Origin: Anaerolineales bacterium
GTDB taxonomy: Bacteria > Chloroflexota > Anaerolineae > Anaerolineales > DRMV01
NCBI GenBank assembly: GCA_026985785.1
Contig: JALSPT010000119.1
Coordinates: 1-11,940, forward strand
Length of the DNA stretch: 11,940 bases
Direction: 5' to 3'
Below are positions 6,481 to 11,940 of the stretch, piece after piece; the first letter of the stretch is position 1; every line of letters starts with the position of its first letter. The translations under genes and the position numbers were made by a program. The notes under the pieces are model-generated. The model saw nothing but the letters and a program-made list of their open reading frames with translations, had not been told where the DNA came from and ran no database searches.

Positions 6481-7586
6481 TGGTGCGCGGGTTGGGCTGG
6501 ATGGTTGCCTTGGCCGCGATGAGCCTGGCGGCGGGTGGTGGAGCGTTGTGGTGCACAGAGGGGGCGGGGGCTGCAGCCTGCTGGTTGCTGGGAAGCGGCA
6601 CTGCGACCATTGTGGTCTTGAGATATGTTTGGCATCACCGGACGGAGAATCGCCCTTCGCCTGATGCGCCGCCGTATGCCACTTTGGGCATAGCCAACGG
6701 CGTGACGCTGGCGCGCGGGCTGGCGGTAGCCATGATGGTGGGGTTCTTTTGCCCGCTGGTGTTGGGTACGGAATGGGCGCGCTGGATGCCGGGGCTGCTT
6801 TATACTTTCGTCGCTGTGAGCGATTGGTGGGATGGCTTTCTGGCCCGCACCACGGGGCAGGCCTCACTGCTGGGCGCGCGGCTGGACTTGCAACTGGACG
6901 CCTGGGGGGTGCTTCTGGCCAGCGGCTTGGCGGTGGCATTGGGGCGCTTGCCGTGGTGGTACTTGCTGGTTGGCCTGGCGCGCGAGATTTACCTTGGCGT
7001 GCTGGCCCTTGCCCGTCGGCTGGGGCGCGTGCCGCGCCCGATGCAGCCCAACCCCATGCGCCGCGCCACGGCTGGTCTGATGATGGCGTTTCTGGCGGTT
7101 TCGTTGTGGCCGTTTTTCCCGCCAGCGGCGCTGAGGGTGGTAGGCTTGTGGTTCTTCTTGCCCTTCATGGCGGGGTTCGTTCAGGATCTCGGTTACGCAC
7201 TGGTGCCCCATCTGCAGCCAACATGGTTGCCTACGCCTTCGCCGCTTTTTTTGTTTGGCCTTCGCCTTTTGGCTGCCATAGGGTGGGTGGTGGGCGCTTT
7301 TTCGGCGCTGCGCGCTTTGCCGTGGCTGCTATTCGTTGCCTCGCTGCTGGCCGTGGGGCTTGCTTTGGGGGTCCTGCCGCGCATGACGGCCTTGTTGGCG
7401 TTGTTGGTGTGGGGTGTGAGCTGGAGTCTTGGTGCCCCTATCCCCCATCCCTGGCGCGATGGCGTGGCGGCTTTGCTGACGGCAGTGGCTTTTTGGGGCG
7501 GCGGGCGTGCTTGCTTGTGGGCGCTGGATGACGTGGTCTTTCTCACGGCCCTTGGCGGCGATTCGCTTGTGGCCGAGGACGGTTGA
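6480..7586 (+). CDS. CDP-alcohol phosphatidyltransferase family membrane protein
   Basis: This is an integral membrane enzyme of the class that moves a phosphatidyl or phosphoalcohol group from a CDP-linked donor to an alcohol. The whole family motif is present: Asp115, Asp118, Gly119, Ala122, Arg123, eight residues, Gly132, Asp136 and Asp140. Two hydrophobic segments precede it. At 368 residues it is much longer than the usual 180-250, because residues from about 250 onward form an additional hydrophobic membrane region with four or so segments. Its end (GGGRACLWALDD) faintly recalls DoxX-like proteins, but I would not assign it. The acceptor (glycerol phosphate, inositol phosphate, serine or other) cannot be read from the sequence. 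GGGAGAAG at 6467-6474 precedes the ATG. It sits between an LtaS-like protein and a flippase-like protein, pointing to head-group synthesis. Confidence 0.9.
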   Translation: MVRGLGWMVALAAMSLAAGGGALWCTEGAGAAACWLLGSGTATIVVLRYVWHHRTENRPSPDAPPYATLGIANGVTLARGLAVAMMVGFFCPLVLGTEWARWMPGLLYTFVAVSDWWDGFLARTTGQASLLGARLDLQLDAWGVLLASGLAVALGRLPWWYLLVGLAREIYLGVLALARRLGRVPRPMQPNPMRRATAGLMMAFLAVSLWPFFPPAALRVVGLWFFLPFMAGFVQDLGYALVPHLQPTWLPTPSPLFLFGLRLLAAIGWVVGAFSALRALPWLLFVASLLAVGLALGVLPRMTALLALLVWGVSWSLGAPIPHPWRDGVAALLTAVAFWGGGRACLWALDDVVFLTALGGDSLVAEDG

Positions 7587-9256
7587 TGGCCAGGGTGGCG
7601 ATGCCCCGTTTCTTTCGGGTGCTTGCCTGGTTGGTGTTCCTTGCGGCGCTGGTGTGGGTTGGGAGAAAGGTGCCCTGGCAGGCAACGTGGGATGCCCTGC
7701 GACGCTTTCCCCCCGGCACACTGCTGGCGCTGCTCGCGCTCAACGTCGTCATCCTGTGGCTGTTTGCCCTGCGCTGGTGGTGGCTGTTGCGGGTGGCCGG
7801 ACACCCCGTGGCCTGGGGGCGTCTCACGGCCTACCGTCTGGCCGCTTTCAGCGTGAGTTATTTCACCCCCGGCTCGCAATTTGGCGGTGAACCGCTGCAA
7901 GTGTGGGCGCTGTGGCGGCGAGACCACATCCCTCCGGCCACCGCTTTGGCCAGCGTGGGGCTGGACAAACTGCTCGAACTGGTGGGCAACTTCGGTTTCT
8001 TGCTGCTCGGCGCAGCCGCCCTGGCCCACCTGGGGCTGCTCTCGGCAGCCACCCGCCGCAGCCTGCCGCTGGCAGCCGGTGGCCTGGCCTTGCTGGCCGT
8101 GGCCTACCTCACCCTGGTTTGCCGCGGCATGGGCCCGCTCCGGCGGCTTTCCCCACGCCTGCCCCGCTTCCTGCGCCGGGCAGCCCACCACGGGGCAGCC
8201 GCCGAAGCCACCGCCGCCAACCTGTGCCGCCGCCAGCCCCTGCTGGCGCTCGTCGGCCTGGCTCTGGCGCTTCCCACCTGGGTCGCCTTGTGGGGCGAAT
8301 ATGCCCTGATGACCCACGGTCTGGGGATGCACCTTTCCCTGACCCAAACGCTCGTTTTGATGACCGCCGCTCGGTTGGCCTTCCTGCTGCCCCTCCTGCC
8401 CGGCGGCTTAGGCGCGCTGGAAGCCGGGCTGGTGCTGACCGTCGGCGCGCTGGGCTATGGGCCTTCCCACGGGCTGGCTCTGGCCCTCGTCATCCGGCTG
8501 CGCGATCTCATCGTCGGCGCGGCAGGGTTGTTCATTGCCCATCGGCTTGGCGTGCAAACCCTGAGCACGACCGCGCCGCTTTCCCTCACACCAAAAAACC
8601 ACACCCTGGAGGCTCCTATGAAAGTTAAAGTTCAACGCATGGTCTGCGCCCGCATCCCGACCCAGGAAGGCACATTCCAACTCTGCCTTTACCACAACGA
8701 TAAAGACGACAAAGAACACCTTGCCCTCACCATGGGCGACGTCGCCGGCGAAGGCGTGCTGGTGCGCATTCATTCTGAATGCTTCACCGGCGATGTGCTC
8801 GGCTCGCGGCGCTGCGATTGCGGTGAGCAACTGCACCTGGCCATGGAACGCATCGCCGAAGAGGGCCGCGGCGTGGTCGTTTACCTGCGGCAGGAAGGCC
8901 GCGGCATCGGCCTACTGGAAAAACTGAAAGCCTACAACCTGCAAGACCAGGGCTACGACACCGTCGAGGCCAACCTCGCTTTGGGGCACCAGGCCGACGA
9001 GCGGGAATACGATGTTGGCGTGGCGATTTTGCGCGATCTCGGCGTGCAGTCGGTGCGTTTGCTGACCAACAACCCCAAGAAAATCGAATCCCTGGAAGCC
9101 TTGGGCATGCTGGTGGTGGAACGCGTGCCGGTGGTAGCCACCATTCACGACGACAACCGCGCTTACCTGGAAACCAAAGCCCGCCGGATGCACCATCTGC
9201 TCGACATGGGCTCGCTGACCCTGCACGCGCAGGAAAAGTCCAACGATGAAGCCTGA
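7586..9256 (+). CDS. ribA: Flippase-like (LPG-synthase TM) domain in frame with GTP cyclohydrolase II
   Basis: One open frame of 556 residues joins two unrelated units. Residues 1-344 form a multi-pass membrane domain of the lysylphosphatidylglycerol-synthase TM/YbhN-AglD type, with FTPGSQFGGEP at 93-103 and LPGGLGALEAG near 271-281. Such domains move lipids or lipid-linked molecules. Residues 345-556 are a complete GTP cyclohydrolase II, which converts GTP to 2,5-diamino-6-ribosylamino-4(3H)-pyrimidinone 5'-phosphate, formate and pyrophosphate. Its zinc cysteines and RQEGRGIGL GTP loop are intact. No stop codon separates the units, yet the RibA part has its own Shine-Dalgarno and ATG. The frame may encode a fusion, two overlapping products, or result from a one-base change in the A6 run at 8593-8598. 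ATG 7586 (GAGG at 7575-7578) is preferred over TTG 7583. Confidence 0.85.
   Translation: MARVAMPRFFRVLAWLVFLAALVWVGRKVPWQATWDALRRFPPGTLLALLALNVVILWLFALRWWWLLRVAGHPVAWGRLTAYRLAAFSVSYFTPGSQFGGEPLQVWALWRRDHIPPATALASVGLDKLLELVGNFGFLLLGAAALAHLGLLSAATRRSLPLAAGGLALLAVAYLTLVCRGMGPLRRLSPRLPRFLRRAAHHGAAAEATAANLCRRQPLLALVGLALALPTWVALWGEYALMTHGLGMHLSLTQTLVLMTAARLAFLLPLLPGGLGALEAGLVLTVGALGYGPSHGLALALVIRLRDLIVGAAGLFIAHRLGVQTLSTTAPLSLTPKNHTLEAPMKVKVQRMVCARIPTQEGTFQLCLYHNDKDDKEHLALTMGDVAGEGVLVRIHSECFTGDVLGSRRCDCGEQLHLAMERIAEEGRGVVVYLRQEGRGIGLLEKLKAYNLQDQGYDTVEANLALGHQADEREYDVGVAILRDLGVQSVRLLTNNPKKIESLEALGMLVVERVPVVATIHDDNRAYLETKARRMHHLLDMGSLTLHAQEKSNDEA
8608..8620 (+). promoter_or_regulatory. Internal ribosome-binding site and ATG for RibA
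   Basis: GGAGG at 8608-8612 lies five bases before ATG 8618, the best-formed ribosome-binding site in the right half. It is inside the long open frame, exactly where the RibA domain begins. This argues that RibA is made, or was ancestrally made, as a separate protein. Confidence 0.7.
8618..9256 (+). CDS. ribA: GTP cyclohydrolase II as a separate internal product (alternative to the fusion)
   Basis: Starting at the internal ATG gives a 212-residue protein of normal RibA length (E. coli RibA has 196). The zinc ligands Cys55, Cys66 and Cys68 match E. coli Cys54, Cys65 and Cys67 with a constant offset of one (ECFTGDVLGSRRCDCG). RQEGRGIGLLEKLKAYNLQ and LLTNNPKK are standard for the family. No RibB (DHBP synthase) domain is attached, unlike the RibBA of many bacteria. 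The enzyme opens both the riboflavin route and some pterin-like routes. The last 11 bases overlap the reductase gene, so the two are almost certainly co-translated. Whether this form exists beside or instead of the fused protein is inference from the ribosome-binding site. Confidence 0.6.
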   Translation: MKVKVQRMVCARIPTQEGTFQLCLYHNDKDDKEHLALTMGDVAGEGVLVRIHSECFTGDVLGSRRCDCGEQLHLAMERIAEEGRGVVVYLRQEGRGIGLLEKLKAYNLQDQGYDTVEANLALGHQADEREYDVGVAILRDLGVQSVRLLTNNPKKIESLEALGMLVVERVPVVATIHDDNRAYLETKARRMHHLLDMGSLTLHAQEKSNDEA

Positions 9257-10001
9257 AAACGGCACCCTACCCGACCCGGTCGGTGAGATTCGCAACGCGG
9301 CGTCGGAAGTTTGCGCCGCGGGGCGTCCGTTGGTGACCCTGACCTACGCCCAAAGCCTGGACGGCAGCATCAGCCATCGCCCCGACGCGCCGCTGGCACT
9401 GAGCGGCTCGGAGACCAAACACCTCACCCACCGCCTGCGGGCGGCGCACGATGCCATTTTGGTTGGCGTGGGCACGGTGTTGGCCGATGACCCCAAACTG
9501 ACCGCCCGGCGCGTGGGCGGGCCGCACCCCTTGCCGGTGGTGCTCGACTCGCGGCTGCGTACCCCGCCCACGGCGCGGGTGCTACAACACCCCCGCGGCT
9601 GTGTCATTGCAACGGCTGAAGACGCCCCCGCCGAGCGCGAAACCGCGCTGACCGCCGCTGGGGCGCGCGTCGTGCGCCTGCCGCGTGGCGACCATGGCGT
9701 GGCGCTGCTCCCCCTGCTGGAACGTCTCTACCGGCTGGGGGTCTGCAGCCTGATGGTCGAAGGCGGGCGGCAGGTGCTTACCGCTTTCCTTCAGGCCGGG
9801 CTGGTCGATTGGGTTTTGCTGACCATCGTACCCTATTTCGTCGGCGGTGTGCACGCCCTGGACGCGCTCTCGCCGCGCACGCCCAACCCCCACAGCGTGG
9901 AAGCCTTCCCCGGCCTGGTGCCCGGTTGGCGTACCTTCCGCCTGGGGCGCGACCTGGTGCTGTGGGGCCGCATGCAAACCGCCGACCCGCTGACTCGCTG
10001 A
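9246..10001 (+). CDS. RibD C-terminal-type reductase (dihydrofolate reductase fold), stand-alone
   Basis: The 251-residue protein has the RibD_C fold throughout: VTLTYAQSLDGSIS (SLDG at 37-40), LVGVGTVLADDPKLTAR at 72-88, PVVLDSRLRTP and a VEGG box at 171-174. Enzymes of this type use NADPH to reduce the ribose of the RibA product, or its deaminated form, to the ribityl chain. The zinc-dependent deaminase domain that precedes this unit in bacterial RibD is missing, and no deaminase is nearby. The reductase may thus act before deamination, as in fungi and archaea, or serve a non-riboflavin pathway. It overlaps ribA by 11 bases. AGGAAAAG at 9231-9238 supports the ATG at 9246. The family is clear; the exact substrate is not. 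Confidence 0.88.
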   Translation: MKPENGTLPDPVGEIRNAASEVCAAGRPLVTLTYAQSLDGSISHRPDAPLALSGSETKHLTHRLRAAHDAILVGVGTVLADDPKLTARRVGGPHPLPVVLDSRLRTPPTARVLQHPRGCVIATAEDAPAERETALTAAGARVVRLPRGDHGVALLPLLERLYRLGVCSLMVEGGRQVLTAFLQAGLVDWVLLTIVPYFVGGVHALDALSPRTPNPHSVEAFPGLVPGWRTFRLGRDLVLWGRMQTADPLTR

Positions 10002-10011
10002 CTTGCTTCCT

Positions 10012-11049
10012 ATGTCCAACCTGGCCCTCTATTTCACTGCACCCCATCAAATGGAACTGCGCGCCGAACCGTGCCCTCCGCCCGGCGCCGGCCAGGTGCG
10101 CGTGCACACCCTGGTTTCGGCCATCAGCCCCGGCACCGAGATGCTCATCTACCGCGGGCAGATGCCCCAGGGGCTGGCCGCCGACGAAGCCCTGGCATCT
10201 CTGAGCGGCGCGCTGGCCTACCCCCTCAAGTACGGCTATGCCGCTGTAGGCCGGGTGACCGATCTGGGCGCCGGGGTGGACGCCGCCTGGCAAGGACGGC
10301 TGGTCTTCGCCTTCCAGCCCCACCAGCAGTGCTTCGTCACCCCGGTGGACAGCCTGCTTCCCGTGCCCGAGGGCATCCCGCCGGAGCGCGCCGTCTTCCT
10401 GCCCAACACCGAGACCGCGGTCAACTTCCTGCTCGACGGCGCGCCGCGCATCGGCGAAAAGGTGGCTGTGCTGGGGCAGGGTGTGGTCGGGCTGCTCACC
10501 ACGGCGCTGCTGGCCCGCTTTCCCCTGACGGCCCTGGTGACCTTCGACCGCTACCCCCGCCGACGGGCGCAATCGGTCGCCTGGGGCGCCACCCTGGCCC
10601 TCGACCCGTTGGCCGAGGATGCCCTTGCCCAGGCCCGCGCCCACCTGGACGCCCAAAGCCTCTACGACGGCGCCGACCTGACCTACGAGGTCAGCGGCAA
10701 TCCCCAGGCGCTGAACCTGGCCCTGGAACTCACGGGGTTTGCCGGGCGGGTGGTCATCGGCTCGTGGTACGGCACCAAGCGCTCCCCGATCGACCTGGGC
10801 GGGCGCTTTCACCGCAGCCGCATCCGCCTGCTGAGCAGCCAGGTCAGCACCTTAGACCCCGAACACACCGCCCGCTGGGACAAAGCCCGCCGCCTGGCCG
10901 TCGCCTGGGATGCGCTGCGCACCCTGCCCGCCGAGCACCTGATCACCCACCGCATCCCCTTTACCCAGGCTGCCGAGGCTTATCGCCTGCTCGACGAGCG
11001 CCCGCAAGAGGCCATCCAGGTCCTCCTGACCTACACCCCCACGACGTAA
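10012..11049 (+). CDS. Medium-chain dehydrogenase/reductase, zinc-less, BchC-like
   Basis: This 345-residue oxidoreductase has the medium-chain alcohol dehydrogenase layout: an N-terminal catalytic domain, then a Rossmann domain with GQGVVG at residues 155-160 for NAD(P). The usual catalytic-zinc cysteine is replaced in SAISPGTEMLIYRG, and the four-cysteine structural zinc lobe is absent, so it probably works without zinc. The SPGTE segment resembles the BchC (bacteriochlorophyllide dehydrogenase) branch, but no photosynthesis gene is present, so that substrate is not implied. ATG 10012 is chosen over TTG 10003; neither has a clear Shine-Dalgarno, and the preceding stop is only 10 bases away, so translation may depend on coupling. 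In this cluster it could reduce or oxidise a side chain of a pterin-like compound. That role is inference. Confidence 0.85.
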   Translation: MSNLALYFTAPHQMELRAEPCPPPGAGQVRVHTLVSAISPGTEMLIYRGQMPQGLAADEALASLSGALAYPLKYGYAAVGRVTDLGAGVDAAWQGRLVFAFQPHQQCFVTPVDSLLPVPEGIPPERAVFLPNTETAVNFLLDGAPRIGEKVAVLGQGVVGLLTTALLARFPLTALVTFDRYPRRRAQSVAWGATLALDPLAEDALAQARAHLDAQSLYDGADLTYEVSGNPQALNLALELTGFAGRVVIGSWYGTKRSPIDLGGRFHRSRIRLLSSQVSTLDPEHTARWDKARRLAVAWDALRTLPAEHLITHRIPFTQAAEAYRLLDERPQEAIQVLLTYTPTT

Positions 11050-11084
11050 CGACTCCCGCCGTAACGACTCCACGAGGTAACGAC
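11046..11084 (+). repeat. Three short tandem repeats between two genes
   Basis: GTAACGACTCC occurs at 11046-11056 and again at 11061-11071. A shortened copy, GTAACGACC, occurs at 11077-11085. The spacing is 15 and 16 bases. The array includes the TAA stop codon of the dehydrogenase, a second in-frame TAA at 11062-11064, and runs up to the next ATG. The third copy overlaps GAGG at 11074-11077, the ribosome-binding site of the next gene. Confidence 0.6.
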
Positions 11085-11085
11085 C

Positions 11086-11472
11086 ATGTACACCCTCACC
11101 GTGATTCGCGATTTCATCGCCCAACATTATCTCATAGGCGGCGACTGGGGCGCGGAAAACCAACCCCACAGCCACCACTACCGTCTGGAACTGGAACTCC
11201 AGGGCCGCGAACTGGACGAGCATGGCTATCTGGTGGACATTGTGGCCGTGGAAGCCGCTCTGGAGCGCCTCATCGATCGCTACCGCGACCACCTGCTCAA
11301 CGACCTGCCTGAATTTGCCGGGCTGAACCCCAGCCTGGAGCACTTCGCCCGCATCCTGGCGCAGGCGCTGGCGCGGGAAATCGCCGCGCCCAACCTGGAA
11401 GCCCTCACCGTGCGCCTGTGGGAACACGAGACGGCCTGGGCATCTTACACCTTCACCCTAAAAGAGCACTGA
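11086..11472 (+). CDS. 6-pyruvoyltetrahydropterin synthase/QueD-like protein, divergent active site
   Basis: The 128-residue protein has the T-fold layout of the PTPS/QueD family (COG0720), which acts on dihydroneopterin triphosphate. The three zinc histidines are recognisable: His14 in AQHYL, and His28 and His30 in PHSHHY. The catalytic Asp68-His69 pair is present, as is the substrate-anchoring Glu113 in RLWEHE. The catalytic cysteine expected four residues before the HxH motif is Glu24 instead, and HGH has become HSH. Loss of this cysteine is not compatible with a normal QueD reaction. Some PTPS-III enzymes use a nearby glutamate to give 6-hydroxymethyl-dihydropterin, so an altered reaction is possible. 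GAGG at 11074-11077, eight bases upstream, supports the ATG. The neighbours (RibA, reductase, dehydrogenase, glycosyltransferase) suggest pterin-related chemistry. Confidence 0.85.
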   Translation: MYTLTVIRDFIAQHYLIGGDWGAENQPHSHHYRLELELQGRELDEHGYLVDIVAVEAALERLIDRYRDHLLNDLPEFAGLNPSLEHFARILAQALAREIAAPNLEALTVRLWEHETAWASYTFTLKEH

Positions 11473-11484
11473 CCTGCCCCGCTC

Positions 11485-11940
11485 ATGCACCTCGGCCTGC
11501 TCATCTACGGCTCTCTCGACACCCCTTCCGGCGGCTACCTCTACGACCGGCTGCTGGTGCGCCATCTGGAGGCGCACGGCCACCGCGTCACCGTCGTTTC
11601 CCTGCCCTGGCGGAACTACCCCCGCCACCTGGCCGACAACCTGGACCTTCGCCTGCTGCGTCGCCTGCAAACCGAGCCGGTAGACCTCTGGCTCCAGGAC
11701 GAACTCAACCACCCCTCGCTGTTTCTGCTCAACACCCGGCTGAAAGCCGCCCGCCCTCAGGTGCCCCTGGTGAGCATCGTCCACCACCTACGCAGCGATG
11801 AGCGCCACCCGCGCCCCTTGCTGCCCCTCTACCGCGCGGTGGAACGCCGCTACCTGCGCAGCGTGGACGCCTTCGTTTTCAACAGCCGCACCACCCGGCA
11901 GCAGGTGGCCGTGCTGCGCGGCGAGCCGCTGCCGTCCCAC
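11485..11940 (+). CDS. GT-B-type glycosyltransferase (GT4-like), 3' end outside the window
   Basis: The frame is open from ATG 11485 to the last base: 152 visible residues with no stop codon. The N-terminus, MHLGLLIYGSLDTPSGGYLYDRLLVRHLEAHGHRV in outline (SGGY at 15-18), is typical of the acceptor-side domain of GT-B glycosyltransferases, with a short strand, a Gly-rich loop and a long helix. VDLWLQDEL, VSIVHHLRSDE and SVDAFVFNSRTTRQQV match the later strand-helix units, where the family often has a conserved HH and NS. The nucleotide-sugar-binding half lies beyond the window, so donor and acceptor are unknown. The start is 12 bases after the PTPS-like stop, with no good Shine-Dalgarno, suggesting coupled translation. 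In context it may add sugar to the product of the upstream enzymes. Confidence 0.85.
   Translation, partial: MHLGLLIYGSLDTPSGGYLYDRLLVRHLEAHGHRVTVVSLPWRNYPRHLADNLDLRLLRRLQTEPVDLWLQDELNHPSLFLLNTRLKAARPQVPLVSIVHHLRSDERHPRPLLPLYRAVERRYLRSVDAFVFNSRTTRQQVAVLRGEPLPSH

Noticed and set aside
4780..6939. A 719-codon open frame on the - strand
   Set aside because: It lies antisense to the LtaS-like and phosphatidyltransferase genes, is rich in Pro, Arg and His, and shows no family motifs. It is a by-product of high GC content opposite real genes.
7193..8347. A 384-codon open frame on the - strand
   Set aside because: Low-complexity Gln/Gly/Pro-rich translation opposite two well-supported membrane genes, with no recognisable domain.
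8560..8617. FMN riboswitch ahead of ribA
   Set aside because: No untranslated space exists before the RibA start; the bases are coding for the flippase-like domain and no riboswitch-like structure is visible.
9778..10812. A 344-codon open frame on the - strand
   Set aside because: Gly/Arg/Val-rich shadow of the reductase and dehydrogenase, which both have clear family motifs on the + strand.
10012..11049. Assignment of the dehydrogenase as a bacteriochlorophyll enzyme (bchC)
   Set aside because: Only the SPGTE-type segment is similar. No other pigment gene is present, so only a family-level call is justified.
10071..11312. A 413-codon + strand frame overlapping the dehydrogenase and PTPS-like genes
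   Set aside because: Arg/Pro/Gly-rich out-of-frame translation. The other frame carries the Rossmann motif and the zinc histidines.

Overview
The window is dense, GC-rich bacterial DNA. Every convincing gene is on the + strand, most are packed into translationally coupled runs, and no insertion sequence, tRNA, rRNA or CRISPR array is visible. The protein mix fits a member of the Chloroflexota, probably Anaerolineae-like: Der with an enlarged switch II loop, DeoC with a long N-terminal extension, a lone YgiT-type zinc-ribbon protein, and TATAAT-type promoters just ahead of starts. This assignment is inference from gene content; no marker RNA is present.

Left part (1-4553), housekeeping and central metabolism. 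It holds the 3' part of der (ribosome assembly GTPase), deoC (deoxyribose-phosphate aldolase), a promoter, lepB (signal peptidase I), a second weaker promoter, a small four-cysteine protein, an unrecognised 173-residue protein, and a FucA-like class II aldolase coupled to it by an ATGA overlap.

Middle part (4648-8617), membrane lipid or envelope cluster. A near-consensus promoter at 4648-4676 places the likely transcription start at or beside the ATG of a membrane-anchored LtaS/sulfatase-type protein, which has no Shine-Dalgarno sequence. A leaderless mRNA is therefore likely. Next come a CDP-alcohol phosphatidyltransferase with a complete catalytic motif and an LPG-synthase-type flippase-like membrane domain, each coupled to the previous gene by a TGATG junction. 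Together they could build, move across the membrane and modify a phospholipid head group or an envelope polymer.

Right part (8618-11940), a GTP-derived small-molecule cluster. GTP cyclohydrolase II (RibA) lies in frame with the flippase-like domain, with no stop codon between them. It is followed by a stand-alone RibD-C-type reductase, a zinc-less BchC-like medium-chain dehydrogenase, a divergent 6-pyruvoyltetrahydropterin synthase-like protein whose catalytic cysteine position is glutamate, and the start of a GT-B-type glycosyltransferase. RibA plus the reductase would give an early riboflavin or pyrimidine intermediate. The other three genes are not needed for riboflavin, so a modified and perhaps glycosylated pterin or flavin-like product is a reasonable hypothesis.

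Two points deserve most attention. The first is the flippase-RibA join: removing one A from an A6 run would restore a classic ATGA stop/start junction. The second is the possible pterin or flavin side pathway. In addition, strand composition changes from G-rich to C-rich near 7.6-7.7 kb, inside the flippase-like gene, with no change of gene direction.
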